Program-made: the position numbers and the translations under genes
Notes under the pieces: model-generated
Told to the model about the DNA's origin: nothing
Seen by the model: only the letters and a program-made list of their open reading frames with translations
Database searches by the model: none
DNA from: Rhodobacterales bacterium
Lineage (GTDB): Bacteria > Pseudomonadota > Alphaproteobacteria > Rhodobacterales > Rhodobacteraceae
Direction: 5' to 3'
Assembly: GCA_009993005.1 (NCBI GenBank)
Contig: JAACUH010000069.1
Location: 1-54,656, forward strand
DNA length: 54,656 nt
Shown here: piece after piece, positions 34,319-43,170 of the stretch
Layout of the letters: each line of letters opens with the position of its first letter
Numbering within the stretch: position 1 is the stretch's first letter

Positions 34319-34551
34319 GTGCTGTGGACGGGATGAGTTTCGAGGAGGCGATCCGCGAGCTCGAGGCGGTGGTGGGCAAGCTGGAGCGTGGCGATGTCGC
34401 GCTCGACGAGTCCATCGCGCTTTATGAACGCGGCGCGGCGCTCAGGGCGCGCTGCGAGAAGAAGCTTGCGGAGGCGGAGGAAAAGGTCGCGAGGATCACG
34501 CTCTCGGCCGATGGGCAACCGACGGGGACGACACCGCTCGATGCTGGCTGA
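34315..34551 (+). CDS. xseB: Exodeoxyribonuclease VII small subunit
   Basis: Helical small subunit that caps XseA for single-strand DNA degradation. The 78 residues match the family: SFEEAIRELEAVVGKLERGD, then VALDESIALYERGAALRARC and EKKLAEAEEKV. It overlaps the HDAC-family gene by four bases and ispA by 11. The xseB-ispA-dxs order is common in proteobacteria; xseA is not in the window. Confidence 0.95.
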   Translation: MSAVDGMSFEEAIRELEAVVGKLERGDVALDESIALYERGAALRARCEKKLAEAEEKVARITLSADGQPTGTTPLDAG

Positions 34552-35401
34552 GAAACTGGAGGCAGCACGCGGTCTGGCCGAGGCGCTGATCGCGCAGGCA
34601 CTGGCGGGGGTCGCCCTGCCGGTGGCAGAGGCGATGGGCTATGCGGTGCGGGGCGGCAAGGGGTTGCGCGGGTTTCTCGCAGTCGAATCAGCGCGGCTTT
34701 GCGGGTTTGACGCGGTGCAGGCGGGGCCGGCGGCGGCGGCGATCGAATGCATCCACGCCTATAGCCTTGTCCATGACGACCTGCCCTGCATGGATGACGA
34801 CGACCTGCGGCGCGGCCAGCCGACCGTGCATCGCCGGTGGGACGAGGCGACGGCGGTTCTGGCTGGCGATGCGTTGCAGGCGCTGGCATTTGAACTGCTG
34901 GCCGGTGCGGGGTGCCCCGACCGGGCGCGCGTCGTGCTGATGGGGAGCCTCGCGCAGCGGGCCGGGGTGCGCGGCATGGTGGGCGGGCAGGCGATGGACA
35001 TTGCCGCCGAAAGCGCCGCCGCACCGCTGGACCTGGGGCAGATCACCGCGTTGCAGGCGGGCAAGACCGGGGCGCTCCTCACCTGGGCCGCGACCGTGGG
35101 CCCGGTGATGGCCGGGGCTGACGCGGGCCCGCTGCGGCGCTATGGCGATGCGCTGGGCCTCGCCTTCCAGATTGCCGACGACGTGCTCGATGTCGAGGGC
35201 GATGCCGCCAGCATGGGCAAGGCCGTGGGCAAGGATGCGGGCGCGGGCAAGGCGACCTTTGTGTCGCTCCTGGGCCTTGCTGAGGCGAAACGTCGCGCGG
35301 GCGCCTTGGTGGAGGAGGCCTGCGATGCGCTAGCTGTCTATGGCGATGATGCGGATGCGTTGCGCGCCGCCGCCCGCTTTGTTATCGCGCGCCGGAACTG
35401 A
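34541..35401 (+). CDS. ispA: Farnesyl diphosphate synthase (IspA-type polyprenyl synthetase)
   Basis: Condenses IPP with DMAPP/GPP to farnesyl diphosphate. The 286 residues show the first Asp-rich motif HDDLPCMDDDDLRRGQPT, GGQAMDI, a KTG segment and the second Asp-rich motif LAFQIADDVLDVEGD. The residues before the first Asp motif (ECIHAYSLV) fit FPP-length control. The ATG lies inside the end of xseB (11-base overlap). dxs starts 15 bases downstream. Confidence 0.94.
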   Translation: MLAEKLEAARGLAEALIAQALAGVALPVAEAMGYAVRGGKGLRGFLAVESARLCGFDAVQAGPAAAAIECIHAYSLVHDDLPCMDDDDLRRGQPTVHRRWDEATAVLAGDALQALAFELLAGAGCPDRARVVLMGSLAQRAGVRGMVGGQAMDIAAESAAAPLDLGQITALQAGKTGALLTWAATVGPVMAGADAGPLRRYGDALGLAFQIADDVLDVEGDAASMGKAVGKDAGAGKATFVSLLGLAEAKRRAGALVEEACDALAVYGDDADALRAAARFVIARRN

Positions 35402-35416
35402 GGACAGGACATTCCC

Positions 35417-37342
35417 ATGCCAGACCGCCCCCACACGCCGCTCCTTGACCGGGTGCATGTGCCTGCCGACATGAAGGGGCTGAGCGACGTCGAGTTGCGC
35501 CGGCTGGCGGATGAGGTCCGGGCCGAGACGATTTCGGCGGTGAGCGTGACGGGCGGACATCTGGGCGCGGGGCTGGGCGTGGTCGAGCTGACCGTTGCGC
35601 TGCATGCGGTGTTCGACGCGCCGCGCGACCGCATCATCTGGGACGTGAGCCACCAGTGCTATCCGCACAAGATCCTCACCGGGCGGCGCGACCGGATCCG
35701 CACCCTGCGGGCCGAGGGCGGGCTGTCGGGATTTACCAAACGGTCCGAGAGCGCCTATGACCCGTTCGGCGCCGCGCATTCCAGCACGTCGATCAGCGCC
35801 GCGCTGGGCTTTGCCGTGGCGCGCGATCTGGGCGGCGCGCCCGCGCATGGCATCGGTGACTGCATCGCGGTGATCGGCGACGGGGCAATGAGCGCGGGCA
35901 TGGCCTATGAGGCGATGAACAACGCGGGCCACCTGGAAAAGCGGCTGATCGTGATCCTCAACGACAACGAGATGAGCATCGCCGCCCCGGTCGGCGCGAT
36001 GTCGTCCTACCTGTCGCGGCTCTATGCCGGCGACCCGTTTCAGGAGTTCAAGGCGGCGGCCAAGGGGGCGATGAGCCTCCTGCCCGAGCCGTTGCGCGAA
36101 GGGGCCAAGCGGGCAAAGGATGTGCTCAAGCACATGACCGTGGGCGGCACGCTGTTCGAGGAACTGGGGTTTTCCTATGTCGGGCCGATCGACGGGCATG
36201 ACCTCGACCAGCTTTTGCCGCTCTTGCGCACGGTCAAGGCGCGCGCGACCGGGCCGATCCTGATCCATGCGATCACGAAAAAGGGCAAGGGCTATGCGCC
36301 GGCCGAGGCCGCACGCGACAAGGGGCATGCGACGGCCGGGTTCAATGTGCTCACCGGCGAGCAGAAAAAGGCGCCATCGAATGCGCCGAGCTATACGAAT
36401 GTCTTTGCCGGGGCGCTGCTGGCCCATGCCGCCCGCGATCCGCGCATCTGTGCGGTGACGGCGGCGATGCCTGATGGCACGGGGCTCGCGAAATTCATGG
36501 AGCGCTATGCGAGCCGCTGTTTCGATGTGGGCATTGCCGAACAGCACGCGGTGACGTTTTCCGCCGGGCTGGCGGCTGGCGGGATGCGGCCGTTCTGCGC
36601 GATCTATTCGACGTTTCTGCAGCGCGGCTACGATCAGGTGGTGCATGACGTGGCGATCCAGCGGCTGCCGGTGCGCTTTGCCATCGACCGGGCGGGGCTG
36701 GTCGGGGCCGATGGCGCGACCCATGCGGGCGCGTTCGACATCGCGTTCCTTGCCAATCTGCCGGGCTTTGTGGTGATGGCGGCGGCGGACGAGGGCGAGC
36801 TGGTGCGCATGGTGGCGACGGCAGCGGCCTATGACGACGGCCCCATCGCCTTTCGCTTTCCGCGCGGCGAGGGGGTGGGGGTCGAGATGCCCGCCGACCC
36901 CGCGCCGCTCGAGATCGGCCAGGGGCGGATGGTGCAGGAGGGCGCGGGCGTCGCGCTCGTCTCGCTCGGCACGCGCCTGTCCGAAGTGATGCGCGCCGCC
37001 GAGGCGCTGGGCGCGCGCGGGCTGCGGCCGACCGTGTTTGACGCACGCTTTGCAAAGCCGCTGGATGCCGGGGCGATCCTGCGGCTGGCGCGCAGCCATG
37101 ACGCGCTGATCACCATCGAGGAGGGCGCGGTGGGCGGTTTCGGCAGCCATGTCGCGCAACTGCTGGCCGAGGCGGGGGTGTTCGACACCGGGCTCAGGTT
37201 CCGGTCCATGTGCCTGCCCGACACTTTCATCGACCACGCCAGCCCCGAGGCGATGTACCGCACGGCGCGCCTGAGTGCGGCGGATATCGAGGCGAAGGTT
37301 CTCGAGGTGCTGGGCGTCGCGGTGGTGGGCAAGAGGGCGTAG
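35417..37342 (+). CDS. dxs: 1-deoxy-D-xylulose-5-phosphate synthase
   Basis: ThDP enzyme that condenses pyruvate and glyceraldehyde-3-phosphate, the entry to the MEP isoprenoid pathway. The 641 residues hold His48 in [10 protein letters not shown], the ThDP motif [17 protein letters not shown] (154-170), the pyrimidine-domain Glu in [16 protein letters not shown] and a transketolase C-terminal domain ([16 protein letters not shown]). Length is normal. It follows ispA at 15 bases. No ThDP riboswitch is apparent. A 12-bp tandem repeat begins 11 bases after the stop. Confidence 0.97.
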   Translation: MPDRPHTPLLDRVHVPADMKGLSDVELRRLADEVRAETISAVSVTGGHLGAGLGVVELTVALHAVFDAPRDRIIWDVSHQCYPHKILTGRRDRIRTLRAEGGLSGFTKRSESAYDPFGAAHSSTSISAALGFAVARDLGGAPAHGIGDCIAVIGDGAMSAGMAYEAMNNAGHLEKRLIVILNDNEMSIAAPVGAMSSYLSRLYAGDPFQEFKAAAKGAMSLLPEPLREGAKRAKDVLKHMTVGGTLFEELGFSYVGPIDGHDLDQLLPLLRTVKARATGPILIHAITKKGKGYAPAEAARDKGHATAGFNVLTGEQKKAPSNAPSYTNVFAGALLAHAARDPRICAVTAAMPDGTGLAKFMERYASRCFDVGIAEQHAVTFSAGLAAGGMRPFCAIYSTFLQRGYDQVVHDVAIQRLPVRFAIDRAGLVGADGATHAGAFDIAFLANLPGFVVMAAADEGELVRMVATAAAYDDGPIAFRFPRGEGVGVEMPADPAPLEIGQGRMVQEGAGVALVSLGTRLSEVMRAAEALGARGLRPTVFDARFAKPLDAGAILRLARSHDALITIEEGAVGGFGSHVAQLLAEAGVFDTGLRFRSMCLPDTFIDHASPEAMYRTARLSAADIEAKVLEVLGVAVVGKRA

Positions 37343-37352
37343 GACAGGACGC

Positions 37353-37436
37353 AGAGCGCGGGCCAGAGCGCGGGCCAGAGCGCGGGCCAGAGTGCGGGCC
37401 AGAGTGCGGGCCAGAGTGCGGGCCAGAGTGCGGGCC
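37353..37436. repeat. Seven tandem copies of a 12-bp unit just after dxs
   Basis: AGAGYGCGGGCC repeated seven times with a partial eighth; copies 1-3 have C and copies 4-7 have T at the variable position, and the partial end reverts to C. It begins 11 bases after the dxs stop and lies between it and the dispersed element at 37528. Open frames through it are low-complexity and not considered genes. Confidence 0.95.
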
Positions 37437-37527
37437 AGAGCGCCAGGTTGGCGCCGCCGGGCCGCGGGTCATCTCAGCGAGATGCGGGGCCCGTCGCCGA
37501 GGATGGTGGGCGCGGGAGCCTCCGGCG

Positions 37528-37551
37528 GGGATATTTGGGGCAAGATGAAGC
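37528..37551 (+). repeat. Dispersed GATATTT...AAGATGAA element, copy 3
   Basis: GGGGATATTTGGGG followed by CAAGATGAAG, with GCCGGG next to it as in copy 2, downstream of dxs and in the same orientation. CCGGG and CCCGG shortly after can pair, so it may form part of a transcript end. Confidence 0.65.
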
Positions 37552-37588
37552 CGGGGTGGCGCGCCCGGTCTGGCGGGTGCGGTCTTGA

Positions 37589-38434
37589 CTAGCGCCCCGG
37601 GATCGCGCCGCGCTTTTCTCCGGCGCCTTGCCAGTTGCGGATGGCGCGTATCGCCTCGTCGGCGGTCTCGACGAACTGGAACAGGGCGAGGTCCTGCGCC
37701 GAGATCGTTCCGGCCTCGGCCAGCGCGTCCCAATTGATGATCTTTTCCCAAAAGGCGCGGCCGAAGAGCAGAACGGGCACCTGCGCCATCCGCCCGGTCT
37801 GGATCAGCGTCAGCGATTCAAAGAGCTCGTCCAGCGTGCCGAAGCCGCCGGGAAAGATGCAGATCGCGCGGGCGCGCATCAGGAAATGCATCTTGCGGAT
37901 CGCGAAATAGTGGAAGTTGAAGCAGAGCTCGGGCGTCACATAGGTATTGGGTGCCTGTTCATGCGGCAGCACGATGTTGAGCCCGATCGACCGCCCGCCG
38001 GCCTCGGTCGCGCCACGGTTGCCGGCCTCCATCACGCCGGGGCCGCCGCCGGTGACGATGACATTCTCAAAGCCCCCGGCGAGCATCGAAATCTCGGTCA
38101 TCTTGCGGGCAAAGCTGCGGGCCTCTTCGTAATAGCGCGACAGGTCGGCCAGTGTCTGGCTGCGCGCGGTATGTTTCTGCGCCGCCTCCGGGATGCGCGC
38201 GCCGCCGAAAAGCACGATGGTCGAGCGGATGCCCGCCTCGTTCATCGCAAGCTCGGGCTTGAGCAGTTCGAGTTGCAGGCGCACCGGGCGCAGCTCTTCG
38301 CGCGTCATGAAATCGGTATCGGCAAAGGCGAGCCGGTAGGTGGGCGCCAGCGACTGCGGCGTCGCGGGCACCTGTGACGCGGCCTCGCGGTCCTGCTGGC
38401 TGTCGCGGAAGGGGTGGCGGCGGTCGTCCATCAT
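37589..38434 (-). CDS. LOG-family protein (TIGR00730 Rossmann fold), possible cytokinin-type nucleoside phosphoribohydrolase
   Basis: 281 residues with the two family motifs: VTGGGPGVMEAGNRGA (about 125-140) and FPGGFGTLDELFE (PGGxGTxxE, about 195-207). These enzymes cleave the ribose-5-phosphate bond of nucleotides or modified adenosine monophosphates; older annotations call them lysine decarboxylases. The long N-terminal extension (first about 70 residues, ending before STIVLFGGARIP) is typical of the larger group. The ATG at 38434 is preceded by GAGGACAGACCCC. The stop lies 37 bases past the copy 3 dispersed element, convergent with dxs. Confidence 0.9.
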   Translation of the reverse strand: MMDDRRHPFRDSQQDREAASQVPATPQSLAPTYRLAFADTDFMTREELRPVRLQLELLKPELAMNEAGIRSTIVLFGGARIPEAAQKHTARSQTLADLSRYYEEARSFARKMTEISMLAGGFENVIVTGGGPGVMEAGNRGATEAGGRSIGLNIVLPHEQAPNTYVTPELCFNFHYFAIRKMHFLMRARAICIFPGGFGTLDELFESLTLIQTGRMAQVPVLLFGRAFWEKIINWDALAEAGTISAQDLALFQFVETADEAIRAIRNWQGAGEKRGAIPGR

Positions 38435-38512
38435 GGGGTCTGTCCTCTGGTCGTGCTTTGCCCCTTGCTACAAGGGATTGGCAGTCAGTGCCAGAGAAGG
38501 CGGGCCTTTGGG

Positions 38513-39232
38513 TCAGGCGATATCGATACTGCCCCGCAGCGCGGCGAGGTCGTCGAGGTTGTTGAACACGAGGATATCGAGGGCGGAAAAGGCCAAAGCC
38601 TGATGTCCATCGTGGGCCGTGGCAAGACGGTCGATCACCTGATCGACGGTCAGGCAGGTCCGCACCCTTGCCGCCATCCAGCCTGTCGCGCCCCGCGCCG
38701 CCGGACAGGCTGTGTTGACCGAGAGCCGGATCGCATTGCGACCCGAGGCGACAGAGACCTCGCGCCACGGCACGATGACCGGCCGGTATTCGGAGGAACC
38801 GTCCGCGAGAAACACCTGCGACTATCCCGTCAGGACAAAGGCGCCTGTCGTCGTCTCGGGCAGGATATCCCACAGTTGCGTGCGTTGCTCTGACAGGTCG
38901 TCCGGGGCGCCGCCTGCATGGCTCTAGGTGGGGATATCCCATCGCGCGAGCGCGCCGGCGATCTGGCCCAGTCGCGCGAGCGCGCCGGCGATCTGGCCCG
39001 GACCGCAAAGCGCGGCACGCGCCACACCGCCGGGTCTCAGTGACGTGTCTGCGTCCGCGATCGCGCAGCGCCACTGCCGCGCGACGTCTGTGCCGCTGCG
39101 GTCGATGCCGCGCCCCGCCACCGCGTGCAAAGGACAGATGGCCCATCTATTGCGCGGTCCCGCGCGTGTCGTTCGGGGCAAGGTCCATGCCGGCCGCCGA
39201 TCAAGCGGTTGCTGCGGTATGGTCTGCGCCAC
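38513..39232 (-). pseudogene. Broken gene with two in-frame TAG codons
   Basis: One reverse reading frame of about 240 codons runs from an ATG at 39232 to TGA at 38513, interrupted by TAG at 38926-38924 and TAG at 38824-38822. The last 100 codons (VFLADGSSEYRPVIVPWREV onward, with GRNAIRLSV and LDILVFNNLDDLAAL) look like real protein. The middle piece (SEQRTQLWDILPETTTGAF) is also protein-like. The first part contains a ten-codon tandem duplication (GQIAGALARL then GQIAGALARW, 38940-39000). No family recognised. Either a decaying gene or a real short gene at 38513-38815 starting at GTG. Confidence 0.5.
38941..39000. repeat. Two tandem copies of a 30-bp unit inside the broken gene
   Basis: A 30-base unit containing CGCGCGAGCGCGCCGGCGAT occurs twice in direct succession with only end differences. 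In the reverse frame it duplicates ten codons (GQIAGALAR plus one residue), so it does not shift the frame. Confidence 0.85.
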
Positions 39233-39351
39233 GCCTTGCCCGTCGCGCTTGACTCTGCAGGGCGATGGACACGAATGTCAGCTCCGGAGGAGGAGAGCTG
39301 CTGGCACCGTGCCGGCGGTTTTGTCCTGACCGACAACAGGAGCTGCCGCAC
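39233..39351. other. Non-coding interval before the esterase gene
   Basis: Together with the broken gene this makes about 900 bases (38435-39351) without an intact gene. No promoter consensus was recognised. GGAGGAGGAG (39287-39296) is an AG-rich run near an upstream in-frame ATG (39265) of the esterase frame; the closer AGGAG before 39352 is the better start signal. Confidence 0.4.
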
Positions 39352-40311
39352 ATGTCCACCCGCCATCTCGTCGATCCCGCTCTCATCGCCCTGCTCGATG
39401 TCTTTCCGCAGATCGACGTCTCACCCGAAGGCCTCGCCGGCGCGCGCGAGGTCGTCAAGATGCTCGAGCCCGAGGCGCTGGGCACGGGCGACGGGCTCGC
39501 CGTGCGCGCGGAGGAGCGGATGATCGACGGCCCGCAGGGCCCGGCCAGCCTGCGCGTCTGGATCGTGCAGCCCGAAGCGGCAGCCACGGGCCCGCGCGGT
39601 GCGATCGTGCATTTCCATGGCGGTGGTTATGTCATCGGCCGGCCCGAGGGGAGCCTGCCTTTCCTGCGCGCGACGGCCGTTGCACAGGACTGCGTGATCG
39701 TGTCGGTGGATTACCGCCTCGCGCCCGAAACCACCTGGCAGGGCGCCACCGAGGACGGGATGGCGGCGCTGACCTGGACCGTGTCCCATGCGGCCGCGCT
39801 GGGTATCGACCCTGCGCGCGTGGGTGTGATGGGCGAAAGCGCGGGCGGCGGGCTGGCGGCCTGCGTCGCGCTGATCGCGCGCGACCGGGGTGCGCCGAAA
39901 CTCGCCTTCCAGAACCTGCTTTACCCGATGCTGGACGACCGGACCGTGACGCGCGCCGACCAGAACCCGGTGACAGGCGAATTCATCTGGACGCGCGAGA
40001 GCAACCGCCACGGCTGGACAGCCTGGCTCGGCCATGCGCCGGGCGCCGAGGGGGTCAGCCCCCATGCAGCCCCCGCCCGTGCGACCGACCTTGCCGGCCT
40101 GCCACGCACCTGGATCGCGGTCGGCGGGCTCGACCTCTTTCTCGAAGAGGACACCGACTATGCGCTGCGGCTAAACCGCGCGCAGGTGCCGGTGGACTTT
40201 GCCATTTACCCCGGCGGCTACCACGCCTTTGACCTCAGCCCCGCGGGCGATGTGGCGGCGCGGCTGAACGCCGACCGGCAGGCGGCGCTCGCACGCGGGC
40301 TCAGGGGATAG
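39352..40311 (+). CDS. HSL-family (family IV) alpha/beta-hydrolase esterase
   Basis: Carboxylesterase/lipase-type hydrolase, 319 residues. It has the oxyanion-hole motif HFHGGGYVIG, the nucleophile elbow GESAGGGLAACVAL (Ser), a likely Asp in GGLDLFLEEDTDYA and the His in YPGGYHAFD: the complete hormone-sensitive-lipase layout. No signal peptide. The ATG at 39352 is nine bases from AGGAG; a longer frame from 39265 is possible but starts with a sequence unlike the family. A 13-bp tandem repeat begins 48 bases after the stop. Substrate unknown. Confidence 0.9.
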   Translation: MSTRHLVDPALIALLDVFPQIDVSPEGLAGAREVVKMLEPEALGTGDGLAVRAEERMIDGPQGPASLRVWIVQPEAAATGPRGAIVHFHGGGYVIGRPEGSLPFLRATAVAQDCVIVSVDYRLAPETTWQGATEDGMAALTWTVSHAAALGIDPARVGVMGESAGGGLAACVALIARDRGAPKLAFQNLLYPMLDDRTVTRADQNPVTGEFIWTRESNRHGWTAWLGHAPGAEGVSPHAAPARATDLAGLPRTWIAVGGLDLFLEEDTDYALRLNRAQVPVDFAIYPGGYHAFDLSPAGDVAARLNADRQAALARGLRG

Positions 40312-40359
40312 GACGCGCGCAGAGGGAGCCGCGGCCAGCGGGCGGGGGCCATCAGCCGG

Positions 40360-40424
40360 GCCCGATAGCCAGGCCCGACAGCCAGGCCCGATAGCCAGGC
40401 CCGACAGCCAGGCCCGACAGCCGG
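40360..40424. repeat. Five tandem copies of a 13-bp unit after the esterase gene
   Basis: GCCCGAYAGCCAG repeated five times without spacers; copies 1 and 3 have T and the others C at the variable position, and the last ends CGG. It lies between the esterase stop and dapD. Confidence 0.93.
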
Positions 40425-40557
40425 GTGGGGCGCGGGCGGGCCGCGGGCGGGGACCGCGCCAAGACATCGCTGCCGCAACGGCAAGACGCATTGCGCAGGG
40501 CAGGGTCAAAGCCTATAGACCCCCGACCGATCAGACAATCCCGGACCGGAGAAAGCC

Positions 40558-41385
<828 letters not shown>

Positions 41386-41404
41386 GGCGGAGCGGGGCAG
41401 GGCG

Positions 41405-41683
41405 ATGATCCTGTCACGCACACTCGCCCGGGCCCGTATCGCGCGGGGTGAACGGCCGGGCTTTCTGGCCGCTTGGGGCCCCGTGCTGTGCGACGCGCTG
41501 GCCTATGTGGCGGCGGCGGTGCTGGTCTGGCCGCTGCTGCGCGCCCTGCTGGACGGCGCATCGGTGGCGGCAACGGTGCTGGTGCTGACCGGGGTCTATT
41601 TCCTGCCCGGTCAGGCGATCCTGATCGTCTCGGCGCTCTGGGCCACGCGGTCGCGCTGGCAGGACCGTGACAGCGATGCTTGA
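41405..41683 (+). CDS. Small two-helix membrane protein of unknown function
   Basis: Not recognised. 92 residues starting 19 bases after dapD (ATG at 41405, MILSRTLARARIARGERPG). A basic N-terminus is followed by two hydrophobic segments (about 25-48 and 53-80, with VYFLPGQAILIVSALWATRS) and a short charged tail, so it is probably an inner-membrane protein. A longer in-frame reading into dapD is a shadow. Position between dapD and the next small gene suggests one transcript. Confidence 0.65.
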   Translation: MILSRTLARARIARGERPGFLAAWGPVLCDALAYVAAAVLVWPLLRALLDGASVAATVLVLTGVYFLPGQAILIVSALWATRSRWQDRDSDA

Positions 41684-41735
41684 CATCGCCGGCGCGGGCG
41701 GCGCAGGTCAGGTGCGACAAATGCCGGAGGCCGCG

Positions 41736-42071
41736 ATGACCGAAGACAAGACAAAGCGCCCGCAGCAGGTCTATACCCTGCTGGTCGAGGTGGGCCGCAA
41801 GGCCGGCGACGGGCTGCCCGATGGCGCTACGGGGGCGGCGCTGATGTGCTATGCCAGCGGCGTTGACGAGGCCGAGGCGGTGCGCGAGACGGTCGCGATC
41901 CTCAAGCAGGCCGACCTCGCGCCGCTCGATGTGTCCGGTTATGGCACGCTCGAGGAACGGCTGGCCGAAGGCCATGACATCGACGAGGACGAACAGGCGC
42001 TGATGGCCCGCGCGCTGGCCGAAAACAGCGTGATCGTGGCGCAGATGACGCCGTTTTTCGACGAAACCTAG
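41736..42071 (+). CDS. Conserved-looking small acidic cytosolic protein
   Basis: 111 residues of unknown function from the ATG at 41736, six bases after GGAGG. The sequence (MTEDKTKRPQQVYTLLVEVG, ASGVDEAEAVRETVAILKQA, LEERLAEGHDIDEDEQALMA) looks like a folded alpha/beta protein with no signal or membrane segment; I do not know a name for it. Its stop and the stop of the convergent Hint-domain gene share bases CTAG (42068-42071). Confidence 0.7.
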   Translation: MTEDKTKRPQQVYTLLVEVGRKAGDGLPDGATGAALMCYASGVDEAEAVRETVAILKQADLAPLDVSGYGTLEERLAEGHDIDEDEQALMARALAENSVIVAQMTPFFDET

Positions 42072-43156
42072 GCGGCGCGCATCCGCCGCAACGTGGTCGC
42101 TTCGAATTCGCGCAGCACCGGATGTTGCAGGCTCGGCCCGCGCGGCAGCAGTTCGCGCGGCATCGCCCCGACGACCGAGGCCGCCAGCGCCGCCGGATCG
42201 GCAAGAAGTGGCGCGATATCAAGGCTTTCGATCGCGGCACCATTGGCCCGGAACACGGCGTGGTCATCCAGCACCAGATGATGGTAGCGCATGACAGGCG
42301 CGGCGGCCCGCATCCGCACCGTGCGCCCGTCAACCAGGTGATGGGCCCGCACGCTGACCCGCTCATGACCGAACAGATAGTCCAGGTCGGACCCGGTCAG
42401 CAGCAGTCTGGCCGCAGGCGACACGACAAGATCATGGCTGAGATCGAACCACGGGGCACGCAGCACGACAGGTGCAAAATGGCCGCGTGCCGGCAGGTCC
42501 ACCGCCCCGGCCCAGCGGATCTGCGCGCTCTCGCCGCTTTCGGTCAGCACGCTGTCGCCGGCCCGCAATGTCGCGATGGGACGTGACCCGCGTGGCGTCG
42601 CGATCAGCGCGTCCGCCCCGAGGGTCGGCATCGGCCCTGCGGGGATCAGCCTGTCAGCGACAGCCAGCCAGAGCACCCTGTCCGACTGCCGGCACAGGTC
42701 GCCCGGGCCTGTCAGCCGTTCGGCATCGCGCAGCGACAGGGGCAGCGGCGCGTCCAGCTCCAGACAATGCAACACCTGGCGGTCCGGGACGTAGAGGGTC
42801 AGCCGGCCGCGCCGCGCCGGACCATCCCAGCAAAAGGTGACGATGGCCGTCTCGTCCGGTCGGGTGAGGTCGGTGGGCAGGTGCCAGTCGCGGTGGCTCT
42901 GGCCCTGGGTCTGCATCAGGCGCAGCGTGCCGGCGGCGTCGATGCACAGGGTCAGTCCCACCGGCCAGGGGTCGCGCGCGGCAAGCCGGATCAGGTTGCG
43001 GGTTCCGACGCCCGGGTCAGTGCGGAACTCGGCCATCACCGTGCCGCGCGGCAGCACGGTGTCCGGGTCCACCGCCACAGCAGCGGTGCTGCCCGGACCT
43101 GCGGGGGCAAACATCCCCCCGGTCCTGTCGCGCAACCCGATCCAGCCGCTGGACAT
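42068..43156 (-). CDS. Hint-domain protein with the nucleophilic Cys apparently replaced
   Basis: 362 residues. The C-terminal half (about 176-310) is a Hint domain (Hint_2 type): LIATPRGSRPIATLRAGDSV, IRWAGAVDLPARG, PVVLRAPWF, LVVSPAARLLLTG and AHHLVDGRTVRM. Where the neighbour's Hint domain starts CFVAGTLIRTP, this one reads TLGADALIATP, so the cysteine that starts the acyl shift aligns with Thr178. The first 170 residues are beta-rich with no recognised family. No signal peptide is seen. It follows the other Hint gene at 14 bases. Autoprocessing may be lost. Confidence 0.8.
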   Translation of the reverse strand: MSSGWIGLRDRTGGMFAPAGPGSTAAVAVDPDTVLPRGTVMAEFRTDPGVGTRNLIRLAARDPWPVGLTLCIDAAGTLRLMQTQGQSHRDWHLPTDLTRPDETAIVTFCWDGPARRGRLTLYVPDRQVLHCLELDAPLPLSLRDAERLTGPGDLCRQSDRVLWLAVADRLIPAGPMPTLGADALIATPRGSRPIATLRAGDSVLTESGESAQIRWAGAVDLPARGHFAPVVLRAPWFDLSHDLVVSPAARLLLTGSDLDYLFGHERVSVRAHHLVDGRTVRMRAAAPVMRYHHLVLDDHAVFRANGAAIESLDIAPLLADPAALAASVVGAMPRELLPRGPSLQHPVLREFEATTLRRMRAA

Positions 43157-43170
43157 GTCAGGCCCCCTCG

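Noticed and set aside
37210-37548. Repeat-encoded protein rich in GPE(R/C) downstream of dxs
   Set aside because: It begins inside dxs in another frame and only reads through the 12-bp repeat; no ribosome site.
38822-38926. TAG codons read as an amino acid (stop-codon recoding)
   Set aside because: No recoding signal or pyrrolysine genes are visible, and neighbouring genes use TAG as a normal stop (for example galU).
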